Notes under the pieces: generated by a model
Database searches by the model: none
The model's input: the letters and a program-made list of their open reading frames with translations, nothing else
Told to the model about the DNA's origin: nothing
Assembly (NCBI RefSeq): GCF_030268065.1
Contig: NZ_BSDD01000007.1
Span: 62,001 to 126,000 of the forward strand
From: Geothrix rubra
GTDB taxonomy: Bacteria; Acidobacteriota; Holophagae; Holophagales; Holophagaceae
Reading direction: 5' to 3'
DNA: 64,000 nt
Part shown: in pieces, positions 35,817 through 44,102 of the stretch
Position numbering within the stretch: position 1 is the first letter of the stretch
How the letters are laid out: each line of letters opens with the position of its first letter
Position numbers and translations under genes: made by a program

Positions 35817-36170
35817 TCAGTCCTTGTCTTCCTCGGCCTTGAGCTTGGCCTCCTGGGCGTCCAGGTGGGCCATCAGGCGCTCGGCCACGGCCTCGTCCTC
35901 GAGGGGGGTGAACATGTCGTCCTTCACCTCGAAGATCTCCAGGGAGAGGCCGGCCTCGGGATCGGCGGTGCCTTCCTCCTGGGCCTGCAACTCGGCCAGG
36001 GGCGCGAGGATGGCGAAGCGGCGGCCTTCGAAGTCCAGCTCCTCGAGGATGGCGAACTCCTCCTTCTCGCCGTTCTCGTCTTCCAGCTCGACGACTTCGA
36101 TCTCGAAGGACTCGTCATGGTCGTGGTCGTGGTTGCAGTCCGGTCCGTGTTCGTGACCCTCGTGAGCCAT
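35817..36170 (-). CDS. DUF1292 protein with a His-rich N-terminus
   Basis: 117 residues from ATG 36170, which has GAGGAGC upstream; a longer TTG start is less likely. The N-terminus MAHEGHEHGPDCNHDHDHDE has seven His and a Cys, an obvious metal-binding tail. It is followed by the DUF1292 core FEIEVVELEDENGEKEEFAI and LSLEIFEVKDDMFTPLEDEA. The family's function is unknown. The next gene is larC, which handles nickel, so a nickel-binding or delivery role is possible but is only an inference from position. Confidence 0.85.
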   Translation of the reverse strand: MAHEGHEHGPDCNHDHDHDESFEIEVVELEDENGEKEEFAILEELDFEGRRFAILAPLAELQAQEEGTADPEAGLSLEIFEVKDDMFTPLEDEAVAERLMAHLDAQEAKLKAEEDKD

Positions 36171-36227
36171 GGGCTCCTCCTCGCGCAAGGGACCAGAGTA
36201 CGATCGAACCGGAGGGGCATCCAGGAC

Positions 36228-36941
36228 TTAATTCTCCAGTCGCGCCTCACCCGGGCCGGTCACCACGGCCACCACGGTCCGGCGGGAACCGGGGGCCTCG
36301 AGGCGCACGTGGTCCCCCAGGCCGCCCCGGCTCCGGGCCACGGTGTCCAGGGAGACGGTCAGGACGTCCGAGGTGGCCGTGAGCCGAACCTTGTCCCCGG
36401 ACTGCACCAGGGGGATGGGCTCCAGGTCCGACCGGGTCAGGATGCGTCCTTCGGCCAGGGGGCCCCGAAGCCGCTGGCCGGGCGGCAGTTCCGACAGGGC
36501 GCCCTCCGGGGGCACCCCGTCGAAGGGCGTGGCCTCCAGCTGGTCCATGCTCAGCTCGGTCTTCCGGGCCAGGTCCTGCTTCGCCCTGAGCACCTGGCCC
36601 ACCCAGGCGCCCTCCAGGTCCACCCGGACCATGGCCGCCCGCTGGTCGTCCACCTTGACGGCCACCACCACGAAGAAGCGGCCCACGGGATCGCGCTTGC
36701 TCAGGTGCGAGGCCTCGAAGCCGAGCTTCCCGGGCGGCAGCAGGGGCAGGCGCGGGGGCTGCACGAGGTGGAAGCGGTAGGTGCCGCCGGCGTCCGCGGC
36801 CGTCTTCTTCGCGAAGGCCAGGGCCGTGTCCACCAGCTGCTCCACCGAGGCCGGGGCGGCCGTCGGCGCGGCGGCTGCGGCGGGCGCCGGGGCCTGGCCC
36901 CAGGCCAGGGCCGCGGTCAGGAGGAGGGGCAGGACGCGCAC
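36228..36941 (-). CDS. flgA: flagellar P-ring formation protein FlgA
   Basis: 237 residues with a signal peptide (residues 1-15, MRVLPLLLTAALAWG) and an Ala/Pro linker. The C-terminal half is the FlgA/SAF-like domain: LRAKQDLARKTELSMDQL, GQRLRGPLAEGRILTRSDLEPIPLVQSGDKVRL and a final SRGGLGDHVRLEAPGSRR. It is a periplasmic chaperone for P-ring (FlgI) assembly. The gene follows flgG by four bases. flgH and flgI, usually next, are not present downstream. Confidence 0.88.
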   Translation of the reverse strand: MRVLPLLLTAALAWGQAPAPAAAAAPTAAPASVEQLVDTALAFAKKTAADAGGTYRFHLVQPPRLPLLPPGKLGFEASHLSKRDPVGRFFVVVAVKVDDQRAAMVRVDLEGAWVGQVLRAKQDLARKTELSMDQLEATPFDGVPPEGALSELPPGQRLRGPLAEGRILTRSDLEPIPLVQSGDKVRLTATSDVLTVSLDTVARSRGGLGDHVRLEAPGSRRTVVAVVTGPGEARLEN

Positions 36942-36945
36942 GGGA

Positions 36946-37734
36946 TCACCGCTTCAGCTGGTTGAGCAGGCTCAGCATGTTGTCCACGGTCTGGATGGTC
37001 TTCGAGTTCGCCTCGTAGGCCCGCTGGCCGATGATCATGTTCACCATCTCCTCGGCCACGTCGACGTTGGAGACCTCCAGGAAGCCCTGGTTGATGGTGC
37101 CGATGCCGTCTGTGCCGGGGTTGCCGTCGATGGCGTCGCCGCTGGCCAGGGTGGGCTGCACCAGGTTGTGGCCGATCTGGTTCAGGCCGGCGGGGTTGAT
37201 GAAGTGGGACAGGGTGATCTGCCCGATCTGCTGGGGCTGGGTCTGGCCCGGCTGGGTGACGGTGACCGTGCCGTCCGAGGCCACCGTGACGCTGAGGGCG
37301 TCCTGGGGGACGGTGATCTGGGGATCCAGCATGTAGCCCGCCGCGTTCACCAGGGTGCCGTTCTGGTCCGTGGAGAAGCTGCCGTCCCGGGTGTAGCCCA
37401 GGGTGCCGTCGGGCATGGTCACCCGGAAGAACCCGTCGCCCTCGATGGCCAGGTCGAAGCGGTTGCCCGTCTGCTTCAGGTTGCCCGTGCTGTAGTCGCG
37501 GACGACGCTCTGCAGCTTGGCGCCGTGGCCCAGCTGGATGCCCGCGGGCAGCGTGGTGTTGGTGCTGGAGCTGGTGCCCGCCAGGTTCACCGTCTGGTAG
37601 AGCAGGTCCTGGAACTCCGCGCGGCCCTTCTTGAAGCCGGTGGTGTTCACGTTGGCGAGGTTGTTGGAGATGGCGTCCATGTTGTACTGCTGGACCGCCA
37701 TGCCGGCCGCGGCCGACCACATCGCGCGCATCAT
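36946..37734 (-). CDS. flgG: flagellar distal rod protein FlgG
   Basis: 262 residues. N-terminal rod motif YNMDAISNNLANVNTTGFKK, then FDLAIEGDGFFRVTMPDG, YTRDGSFSTDQNGTLVNAAG and C-terminal LEVSNVDVAEEMVNMIIGQR AYEANSKTIQTVD (shown with a break). Length is exactly typical of FlgG. It polymerises as the distal rod of the flagellar motor. flgF lies upstream, 30 bases away. Confidence 0.97.
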   Translation of the reverse strand: MMRAMWSAAAGMAVQQYNMDAISNNLANVNTTGFKKGRAEFQDLLYQTVNLAGTSSSTNTTLPAGIQLGHGAKLQSVVRDYSTGNLKQTGNRFDLAIEGDGFFRVTMPDGTLGYTRDGSFSTDQNGTLVNAAGYMLDPQITVPQDALSVTVASDGTVTVTQPGQTQPQQIGQITLSHFINPAGLNQIGHNLVQPTLASGDAIDGNPGTDGIGTINQGFLEVSNVDVAEEMVNMIIGQRAYEANSKTIQTVDNMLSLLNQLKR

Positions 37735-37764
37735 GGGGGACTCCTTCGGGAACGGGGTGGGGGG

Positions 37765-38508
37765 CTACTTGCTGATGGCGACGTCGTTGATGGAGCGGGA
37801 ATCCAGGTCGTAGCTGATGGTGGAGGCCACCTTCTGGCTGATCTCGAACAGCCGGTTCAGGCGGATCATCTCGACCATGGCCGAGGCCGTGTCCACGCCG
37901 CTCTCCTCCACGTGGCCCTGGGCCACGGTGGCCTTGACCGGGGCCGTGGCCTGGCCCGCGGGATCGAAGCGCAGGTTCCCGGTCCGCTTCAGGGCGCCGG
38001 GCTTCTCGAAGGCCGTGAGGGCGATCTGGCCCAGGGCCTGCCCGCCCTGGCTCACGGAGCCGTCGGCGGCGATGGTGACATTCCCCTGCTTGGGGTCGAC
38101 CTTGATGGGTTGGCCATTTTTGCCCAGCACCGGAGACCCGTCCTCCGCCTGGATCTGGCCGTCCACGCCCATCTGGAACCGGCCGTCCCGGGTGACCCGG
38201 TCCCCGTCGGCGGTCCGGACGGTGAAGAAGCCGTTGCCCTCGACGGCCAGGTCCAGGGGGCGGGCCGTGGCCCGGAGGGCGCCCTGCTTGAAGACCACGC
38301 CGGTCTCGCCGAACACGACGCCGTCGTTCACGTAGGGGGTGAGGGGCAGGCCACGCCCGCTGGCGCCGGCCTTGTTGAAGACGGCGAAGAAGGGCTGGTC
38401 GGGCTTGTAGCCCACGGTGGCCGCGTTGGCCAGGTTGTTCGCCACCACGTCCAGCTGGAAGGACCTGGCCTTCAGGCTGCCGGCGGCGACGTAGTATCCG
38501 GGATCCAT
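37765..38508 (-). CDS. flgF: flagellar proximal rod protein FlgF
   Basis: 247 residues. The FlgF/FlgG/FlgE N-terminus is present in variant form (FQLDVVANNLANAATVGYKP), with LDLAVEGNGFFTVRTADGDR, VTRDGRFQMGVDGQIQ and a C-terminal EESGVDTASAMVEMIRLNRL. Order flgF-flgG-flgA matches common operons. It is preceded by the cspA terminator, so the operon promoter should lie between 38509 and about 38565. Confidence 0.92.
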   Translation of the reverse strand: MDPGYYVAAGSLKARSFQLDVVANNLANAATVGYKPDQPFFAVFNKAGASGRGLPLTPYVNDGVVFGETGVVFKQGALRATARPLDLAVEGNGFFTVRTADGDRVTRDGRFQMGVDGQIQAEDGSPVLGKNGQPIKVDPKQGNVTIAADGSVSQGGQALGQIALTAFEKPGALKRTGNLRFDPAGQATAPVKATVAQGHVEESGVDTASAMVEMIRLNRLFEISQKVASTISYDLDSRSINDVAISK

Positions 38509-38565
38509 TGGGCACCTCTCGCCCAGCGAGCGCTGGGGACGGAGGGATCACCGCCAAAGGGATGC

Positions 38566-38599
38566 CAAAAAAAAATCGGTCCCCCGCGGGGGACCGATC
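38566..38599 (-). terminator. cspA terminator
   Basis: On the minus strand, stem ATCGGTCCCCC / GGGGGACCGAT with a CG-rich turn, followed by a run of eight or nine U residues. A textbook Rho-independent terminator 18 bases beyond the cspA stop. Confidence 0.95.
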
Positions 38600-38616
38600 C
38601 GATCGAACGGGTGAGG

Positions 38617-38820
38617 TCAGATCTTGGTGACGTGGGTCGCCTGGGGGCCCTTCTGCCCCTGGGCCACCTGGAACTCCACGCGCTGGTTCTCGTCCAGGGA
38701 GCGGAAGCCCGTGGACTCGATGGCGGAGTGATGGACGAACAGATCCGCACCGCCGTCATCGGGGGTGATGAATCCGAAACCCTTTTCGGCGTTGAACCAC
38801 TTGACGGTTCCCTTGGCCAT
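38617..38820 (-). CDS. cspA: cold-shock domain protein
   Basis: 67 residues. [19 protein letters not shown] with both RNA-binding motifs ([15 protein letters not shown]) and the family length. It binds single-stranded RNA/DNA as an RNA chaperone. It is monocistronic, with a strong promoter about 100 bases upstream, giving a long leader typical of csp genes, and its own terminator. Confidence 0.97.
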   Translation of the reverse strand: MAKGTVKWFNAEKGFGFITPDDGGADLFVHHSAIESTGFRSLDENQRVEFQVAQGQKGPQATHVTKI

Positions 38821-38920
38821 GTTGCCTACCTATGTACTATTCCTGGAATGGGATGCATTGTTCCTTCCAGGCGAGGCAGCAACGCGGGTGATTTGTCCGC
38901 ACGACTGGCGGGCAGGTTTC

Positions 38921-38951
38921 AGTATAGGGGAACCCTGGCCAGGATTTTCAA
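38921..38951 (-). promoter_or_regulatory. sigma-70-type promoter of cspA
   Basis: On the minus strand TTGAAA (38946-38951), 19 bases, then TATACT (38921-38926). Transcription would start near 38913, leaving a leader of about 90 bases before the ATG at 38820. This is one of the few AT-rich stretches in the window. Confidence 0.75.
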
Positions 38952-38965
38952 AAAATCGATTGGCC

Positions 38966-39748
38966 TCAAAAATAGCTCCGGGCCCCCACGAACGCCCTCC
39001 GGTAGTAGGCCTCGTCCAGCCGGTCCTCGCAGATGGTCCGGCCGTGGCTGGGGGCGTGGATGAAGGTGCCGCGTCCCAGGTAGAGGGCCACGTGGGTGAT
39101 GCGCCGGCCGCCCCCCGTGGCGAAGAAGAGGAGGTCCCCCGGCCGGGCCTCGTCCAGGTCCACCGGGTGGCCCGCCTGGTACTGGTCCGCCGAGGACCGG
39201 GGCAGCCGCAGGCCGTTCAGCCGGTAGACGGCCCCCGTGAGCCCGCTGCAGTCGAAGCCCTTCTCCGTGGTGCCCCCGAAGAGGTAGGGCACGCCGAGGT
39301 AGCCCTTGGCCGTGTCCACCAGGCTGGCCCGCAGGCCCCGCTCGTCCGTGGGCCGGGCCGCCTCCGGGCCCAGCCCCGGCGCCCCCGTCTCGGGCGCCAC
39401 CACCCAGTAGGCCTCGATCACCCCGGCGGCCTTCAGGCGCTCGCCCCGCTCCCGGGCCTGGGCCCTGGTAGCGAAGTCGCCGAAGCGCACCCGGTAGAAC
39501 CCGTCGCGGGAGCCGTAGTAGGTGGCCTCCAGGCCCTGGGCCTGCAGGGCGGCGGCGAAGCGCGCCGCGTTCTCCACCTTGGCGAAGGCCCCCGCCTGCA
39601 GGGTGTAGCCCAGCCGCGCGAGAGGTGCGGCCGGCCGCGCCCGCGGCGCCTCGGGCACGGGCCGCGGCGCCCGCCCGCAGGCCGCCAGCAGGAGCAGGGC
39701 CGCCGCGGGGGGAGCCCAGCCCAGGTGCCGGCGGTCGCGGAGCGACAC
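38966..39748 (-). CDS. lipoprotein with SPOR and NlpC/P60 domains
   Basis: 260 residues. Lipobox LLLLAACG gives Cys at about residue 25. A SPOR domain (about residues 45-115: YTLQAGAFAKVENAARFAAAL, YRVRFGDFATRAQA) binds denuded glycan. The C-terminal NlpC/P60 peptidase has the catalytic Cys in KGFDCSGLTGAVYR, His in RRITHVALYLG and a third polar residue in FIHAPSHG. It would cleave peptidoglycan peptides in the periplasm, targeted by SPOR to division or remodelling sites. It is eight bases downstream of the SHOCT-protein gene. Confidence 0.93.
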   Translation of the reverse strand: MSLRDRRHLGWAPPAAALLLLAACGRAPRPVPEAPRARPAAPLARLGYTLQAGAFAKVENAARFAAALQAQGLEATYYGSRDGFYRVRFGDFATRAQARERGERLKAAGVIEAYWVVAPETGAPGLGPEAARPTDERGLRASLVDTAKGYLGVPYLFGGTTEKGFDCSGLTGAVYRLNGLRLPRSSADQYQAGHPVDLDEARPGDLLFFATGGGRRITHVALYLGRGTFIHAPSHGRTICEDRLDEAYYRRAFVGARSYF

Positions 39749-39755
39749 GGGCCGC

Positions 39756-40538
39756 CTAGAACGTCTTCAGGATCGCCTCACGCCGGGCCTGGTACTCCGC
39801 CTCGGTGATGAGGTTCTCGTCCCGGAGCTTCTTGAGGGCCCGGAGCCGCTCGGTCTGGGCCTCGTAGAAGGCCGCGTCCCGGGGGCCGGCGGCGGCGGGC
39901 GTCAGGGCCGCGGCCGGCGCGGCGGGCTGGGGCGCGGGCGCCGCCGCCGGGGCCGGAACTGGAGCCGCGGGCGCCGCCGGGGGCACGGCCAGGGGCAGGG
40001 CCAGCCAGTCCCCGCGGAGGCGGGTGGCGCCGGGGGCCTCGAGGCTCACCTGGGCGGCGGCCATGCGCGAGCCGTAGGTGAAGGAGGGCTGGGCGCCCTC
40101 CACGAGGTAGCGGTCCATGAAGTCCTGCCGGGTGTCGTGGACGAGGAGGTTCAGGGCGCCGTCCTTCACGAAGAGCCGGGCCGTGACGCCCTGGGCCGCG
40201 GCCATGAGGCCACCCCCCCGCCGGGCGGTGCTGAGGAGGACGAGGTCCTCGTCCGGCTTTGCCAGGGCGAAGGCCTCGCCCAGGATCTTGGCCAGCACCG
40301 GCACCTCGTCCTTCACGAAGAGGGGGGTGTCCTTCCCGTCCGCCGAGAACCGCACCGAGGCCAGGGCCGCCGCGAGGGTCTCCTTCGCCAGGCGCACGGG
40401 CTGGTCGTTGGCGGGCGCACCGGCCTCGGCAGGGACCCGCTTCACCCAGGTGAAGTTCGCGGGCTGCCACCGCCACTGGCCCGGATCCCCGGCCAGGACC
40501 GGCAGGGCCGCCAGGGCCCATCCCATCGTCCGAAACAT
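39756..40538 (-). CDS. secreted protein with C-terminal SHOCT domain
   Basis: 260 residues from ATG 40538 (GAGGA nine bases upstream); ATG 40556 is an alternative. N-terminal signal peptide MFRTMGWALAALPVLAG. The middle domain is unassigned (VRFSADGKDTPLFVKDEVPV, VTARLFVKDGALNLLVHD). A long Ala/Pro linker follows, then a SHOCT motif at the end (LRALKKLRDENLITEAEYQA). SHOCT is a short helical domain thought to aid oligomerisation. Probably co-transcribed with the NlpC/P60 lipoprotein. Confidence 0.75.
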   Translation of the reverse strand: MFRTMGWALAALPVLAGDPGQWRWQPANFTWVKRVPAEAGAPANDQPVRLAKETLAAALASVRFSADGKDTPLFVKDEVPVLAKILGEAFALAKPDEDLVLLSTARRGGGLMAAAQGVTARLFVKDGALNLLVHDTRQDFMDRYLVEGAQPSFTYGSRMAAAQVSLEAPGATRLRGDWLALPLAVPPAAPAAPVPAPAAAPAPQPAAPAAALTPAAAGPRDAAFYEAQTERLRALKKLRDENLITEAEYQARREAILKTF

Positions 40539-40622
40539 CCCGTTGATCCTCGGCATGGCGTCCCCCGCGGGTATCAGGTGGTGGAAAGGGTTCCCGGAGA
40601 GCTTACCCCCAACCGCGGCGGC

Positions 40623-40628
40623 TACACT
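40623..40628 (+). promoter_or_regulatory. candidate -10 element (TACACT) upstream of the M20 gene
   Basis: GGCTACACTGG lies 29 bases before ATG 40657, matching the element before ugd and the lysine aminotransferase gene. There is no clear -35. Confidence 0.35.
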
Positions 40629-40656
40629 GGCAGTCCCATCCCCCAGGAGTCCGACC

Positions 40657-41937
40657 ATGCGCCGAACGGTGGCTTCCCTTCTCTGCCTCAGCGTGTCGCT
40701 GGTGGCCGGCGCCCCCGACCGGGACGCCCGGGTGGCCGCCGCCGCCGAGGCCCTGCGGCCCACCCTGGTGGCGGAGCGCCGGGACTTCCACGAGCATCCC
40801 GAGCTCTCCAACCGCGAGGTCCGCACCGCCAAGGTGGTGGCCGAGCGGCTGCGGGCCCTGGGCCTGGAGGTCCACACCGGCATCGCCCGCCACGGCGTGG
40901 TGGCCCTGCTCAGGGGCGGGAAGCCCGGCCCCGTGGTGGCCTACCGCGCCGACATGGACGCCCTGCCCATCCCCGAGACCCACGACGTGCCCTACCGGTC
41001 GCTGAACCCCGGCGTCATGCACGCCTGCGGCCACGACGCCCACACCACCATCGGCCTGGGCGTGGCCGCCGTGCTGGCGGGGATGCGCGACCGCCTGCCC
41101 GGCACGGTGAAGTTCCTCTTCCAGCCCGCGGAGGAGGGCGCGCCGGAGGGCGAGGAGGGCGGCGCGGCCCTCATGGTGAAGGAGGGCGTGCTGGAGCAGC
41201 CGGCCCCCGCCGCCATCTTCGGCCTGCACGTCACCAACGCCTACCCCGCGGGGACGATGGCGCTGATCCCCGGCGCCATGCTGGCCTCCGTGGACACCTG
41301 GTCGGCCGTGATCCACGGGAAGATGTCCCACGGCGGCGCCGCGCCCCACAAGGGCATCGACGCCATCTACGTCGCGGCCCAGGCCATCGAGGCCCTCCAG
41401 TCCATCCGCAGCCGCCGCGTGGATCCCCTCGAGCCCCTGGTGCTCAGCGTGGGCACCATCCAGGGCGGCGTGCGGGAGAACGTCATCGCCGACAAGGTGG
41501 TGATGACCGGCACCCTGCGCACCCTCAGCCCCGAGGTGCGGGCCCAGGCCAAAGCCCTCATGCAGACGCTGCTGGAGGGCGTGGCCCGGACGAACGGCGC
41601 CACCGCCGAGCTGGCCTTCCAGGCCAACGCCGCCTACCCCGCCACCGTGAACGACCCCGCCCTGGTGGCCGCCACCCAGCCCACCCTGCGCCGCCTCCTG
41701 GGCGCCCGCCTCGTCACCGACGCCCGCCCCGTCATGGGCGCCGAGGACTTCTCCTTCTACCAGCAGCGCATCCCCGGCGCCTACCTGTGGCTGGGCGTCA
41801 CCAACCCCGCCCGCGGCATCACCGCCGGCGTCCACACCGCCGACTTCGACCTCGACGAAGAAGCCCTCGTCGTGGGCGTGCGCACCATGAGCGGCGTGCT
41901 GCTCGACTACCTGGAGCGGGGGGCTGCGAAGCCCTGA
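40657..41937 (+). CDS. M20-family amidohydrolase (hippurate / IAA-amino acid hydrolase type)
   Basis: 426 residues with a signal peptide (residues 1-19), so it acts outside the cytoplasm. ATG 40657 follows CAGGAG. Metal-binding residues are in DFHEHPELSNRE, VAYRADMDALPIPE, GVMHACGHDAHTTIGLG and FQPAEEGAPEGEEGGA, with the dimerisation/lid domain (VDTWSAVIHGKMSHGGAAPH) and a final His near ITAGVHTADF. It hydrolyses N-acyl amino acids; the substrate is unknown. The gene borders an accessory patch with intergenic repeats. Confidence 0.93.
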   Translation: MRRTVASLLCLSVSLVAGAPDRDARVAAAAEALRPTLVAERRDFHEHPELSNREVRTAKVVAERLRALGLEVHTGIARHGVVALLRGGKPGPVVAYRADMDALPIPETHDVPYRSLNPGVMHACGHDAHTTIGLGVAAVLAGMRDRLPGTVKFLFQPAEEGAPEGEEGGAALMVKEGVLEQPAPAAIFGLHVTNAYPAGTMALIPGAMLASVDTWSAVIHGKMSHGGAAPHKGIDAIYVAAQAIEALQSIRSRRVDPLEPLVLSVGTIQGGVRENVIADKVVMTGTLRTLSPEVRAQAKALMQTLLEGVARTNGATAELAFQANAAYPATVNDPALVAATQPTLRRLLGARLVTDARPVMGAEDFSFYQQRIPGAYLWLGVTNPARGITAGVHTADFDLDEEALVVGVRTMSGVLLDYLERGAAKP

Positions 41938-42015
41938 GGCGCATCACGGGAAAGCAACCACCGATTCACCGCAGAGAACGCAGAGCGCGCAGAGAAAAGC
42001 GGAAGGGCGAAAGAG

Positions 42016-42056
42016 GGAACACCGATGGACACCGATAAAAGCTGATGAACACCGAT
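42016..42056 (+). repeat. 41-bp intergenic repeat, copy A
   Basis: Begins GGAACACCGATGGACACCGA and ends GATGAACACCGAT. Copies B (43369-43408) and C (45750-45790) are in the opposite orientation; C is an exact reverse complement. Just before it is a CGCAGAGAACGCAGAG motif (41970-41985). The 316-bp gap 41938-42253 otherwise holds only AT-rich non-coding sequence. Confidence 0.9.
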
Positions 42057-42253
42057 CAGGCTTTAAGGGATCATTGATGTATGCAATTCAACTCGATTGA
42101 CGTAGAAATTCGACCGGCGCCCTGGCAGCATCGGCACGTCATCTCGGGCTTCGGCTTCCATCTGGCATCACCAATCCCTGGAGCATGTCACCGTATTTTG
42201 TCTTCCCGAAATACGTCTGATCTTTGTTAGGGCTCATTTCAAAGGTGGATCCC

Positions 42254-42943
42254 TTGGCCGACAACATCATTTCCTACATTGAGATGTGTCAAAGAGAAGG
42301 CGCCAGCCTTCAAAGAGGCATGAACTTTGGGCTAGGAGGGAATCATTCCGTAATTTTGATGTCCATTCGCCCGAATGCACCCTACCAAGATCGAATTGAA
42401 GAAGATGGCACTGTTTTGATCTATGAAGGTCACGATCAACCTAGAAAAGTTGGCATCACAGATCCAAAAAGCCTAGATCAACTCGGGAATCTTCCATCTG
42501 GTAGGCCAACCGAGAATGGCAAGTTCAGGCAAGCCGCCTTGGCTTACAAGAATGGTTCTCGGCAGGCTGAGCGTGTCAGGGTGTATGAGAAAATCAAAGA
42601 TGGCATCTGGTCATACAACGGTGTGTTCCATCTCGTCGATGCCTGGGTTCAGTCCGATGGGAAGCGGGAGGTATTTCGATTTCGACTTATCGCCATCGAG
42701 GGTGATGAGGACTTCTCAATTCCTGCTCTCACGAATTTTGATCGGCGAAGAATTATTCCTTCGAGCGTCAAGCTCCAGGTATGGCAGCGTGACAAGGGGC
42801 GCTGCACAGAATGTGGCGCCACCGATGAGCTGCATTTTGATCATATTCTCCCGTTTTCAAAGGGCGGTACTTCACTGACTGCCGAGAATGTTCAGCTCCT
42901 TTGTGCTCGGCATAATCTTGCAAAAAGCTCAAAAATCCAATGA
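42254..42943 (+). CDS. HNH endonuclease with an SRA (YDG)-like N-terminal domain
   Basis: About 229 residues. TTG 42254 follows AAAGGTGG with good spacing; GTG 42245 is the alternative. Residues about 15-155 resemble an SRA/YDG fold: HSVILMSIRPNAPYQDRIEE, DGTVLIYEGHD, AERVRVYEKIKDGIWSYNGV and FHLVDAWVQSDGKREVFRFR. The C-terminal HNH domain has a Cys-x2-Cys (RCTECGATDELHFDHILPF) and GGTSLTAENVQLLCARHN. This combination marks modification-dependent (type IV-like) restriction enzymes that recognise 5-methyl- or hydroxymethylcytosine. Base composition is clearly lower in GC than all neighbours, so it is probably acquired. Confidence 0.85.
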   Translation: MADNIISYIEMCQREGASLQRGMNFGLGGNHSVILMSIRPNAPYQDRIEEDGTVLIYEGHDQPRKVGITDPKSLDQLGNLPSGRPTENGKFRQAALAYKNGSRQAERVRVYEKIKDGIWSYNGVFHLVDAWVQSDGKREVFRFRLIAIEGDEDFSIPALTNFDRRRIIPSSVKLQVWQRDKGRCTECGATDELHFDHILPFSKGGTSLTAENVQLLCARHNLAKSSKIQ

Positions 42944-42970
42944 GCGTTCACTCCGCCGCAGGAGGGCCGT

Positions 42971-43288
42971 ATGAACCAATGGATGGTCTTCATCGCAATC
43001 AACGCGCTGTTCGCGGCTCTCTGCATCCCGCTCATTCGCAGGGAAGTCCCGATCAATTCCATCTACGGGTTCAGGCTTCCCGCGGCCATGAAAAGCGAAG
43101 AGGCCTGGTATCGGGTGAATTCATTCGGCGGCAAGATCCTGGCGGTCACGTCCTGCCTGAGCATCGCCGGCCTGGTCGCCCTCCGGATTGCCGGTCAAAA
43201 GGATTCTCACCTCTACCTGTCTGTGTTCGTCCTGCCCATTGTGTTCACCGTGGTCGCCACCCTGGCCTATGCAAACCGGCAGACCTAA
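42971..43288 (+). CDS. SdpI-family membrane protein
   Basis: 105 residues with three predicted membrane helices. The conserved intervening motif INSIYGFRLPAAMKSEEAWY RVNSFGGK (shown with a break) identifies the SdpI/YhfL-like family. SdpI itself gives immunity to a toxin in Bacillus, but most relatives have no known role. A GGAGGG ribosome-binding site precedes ATG 42971. It lies 27 bases after the nuclease gene and may be co-expressed. Confidence 0.85.
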   Translation: MNQWMVFIAINALFAALCIPLIRREVPINSIYGFRLPAAMKSEEAWYRVNSFGGKILAVTSCLSIAGLVALRIAGQKDSHLYLSVFVLPIVFTVVATLAYANRQT

Positions 43289-43368
43289 CCTTGCCTTCCA
43301 CTCAACCCCACCCGTCGCCTCGGTACAGCCATGTCGGCTTAATCCCGTTCACGTTTGATCATCTTTTT

Positions 43369-43408
43369 TCGGTGTTCATCAGCTTTGATCGGTGTTCATC
43401 GGTGTTCC
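43369..43408 (-). repeat. 41-bp intergenic repeat, copy B
   Basis: Reverse complement of copy A with a few substitutions, for example GATCAAAGCTGATG in place of GATAAAAGCTGATG. It lies between the SdpI-like and RibD/DHFR-like genes. Confidence 0.85.
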
Positions 43409-43468
43409 GCTTTTCCAGGTTTTGACGCCCACCGTGCCTTTTGAATGCCCCCGGACCCGGAGACGCCC

Positions 43469-44050
43469 ATGCGAAGGCTCAGGATCATCGAACACATCTC
43501 GCTGGACGGGGTGATCCAGCACTCGGCGGATGAGGATGGCTTCCCGTACAGCGACTGGACGGGGCCCTACCGGACGCCCGAGGGCCGGGAGGCGATGCTT
43601 GCGGCCTATGGGGGGAGCTTCGACCTGCTGCTGGGGCGCCGCACCTACGACCTCTGGTCGGGGTTCTGGCCGAAGGCGCCGGGCAGTCCCATGGCGGACG
43701 CCCTCAATGCGGCCACCAAGTACGTCGCCACCCACCGCCCGGAGAGCCTGGCCTGGGGTCCCTTCGAGGGCCTGGGGCCGGACCCCCTCGGACGCCTCCG
43801 GCAGCTCAAGGCGCAGGACGGCCCGGACCTCATCCTCTCGGGCAGCTCCACGCTGACCTCCCCGCTGCTCGACCAGGGGCTCGCGGAGGAGGTCCTGTTG
43901 GCCGTCTATCCGGTCCTGCTGGGCACGGGGAAGCGCCTCTTCGCGGAGGGCACCCCGCCCCGCGCCTTCGAGCTCGTCCGCACGCAGGCCCTGCCCTCCG
44001 GCATCCTCCTCACGACCTACCGGGCCGCCGGGGCGCTGAAGCACGGATAA
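43469..44050 (+). CDS. dihydrofolate reductase/RibD C-terminal family protein
   Basis: 193 residues from ATG 43469 (GGAGA upstream). The fold is seen in RLRIIEHISLDGVIQHSADE, LLLGRRTYDLWSGFWPKAPG, NAATKYVATHRPESLAWGPF and DGPDLILSGSSTLTSPLLDQ, with PVLLGTGKRLFAEG near the end. Members reduce pterin- or pyrimidine-like substrates with NADPH; its true substrate is unknown. Typical of accessory or resistance-like genes scattered in genomes. Confidence 0.88.
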   Translation: MRRLRIIEHISLDGVIQHSADEDGFPYSDWTGPYRTPEGREAMLAAYGGSFDLLLGRRTYDLWSGFWPKAPGSPMADALNAATKYVATHRPESLAWGPFEGLGPDPLGRLRQLKAQDGPDLILSGSSTLTSPLLDQGLAEEVLLAVYPVLLGTGKRLFAEGTPPRAFELVRTQALPSGILLTTYRAAGALKHG

Positions 44051-44102
44051 AGCCCCATCCCGGACCCGCGGCCCCACCCGCCCGGCCTTTCGCGAGGACC
44101 CC

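Noticed and set aside
42254-43288. Toxin-immunity pair (nuclease plus SdpI-like protein)
   Set aside because: SdpI relatives are mostly not immunity proteins, no secretion or toxin features are present in the nuclease, and the SRA-like domain points to restriction.
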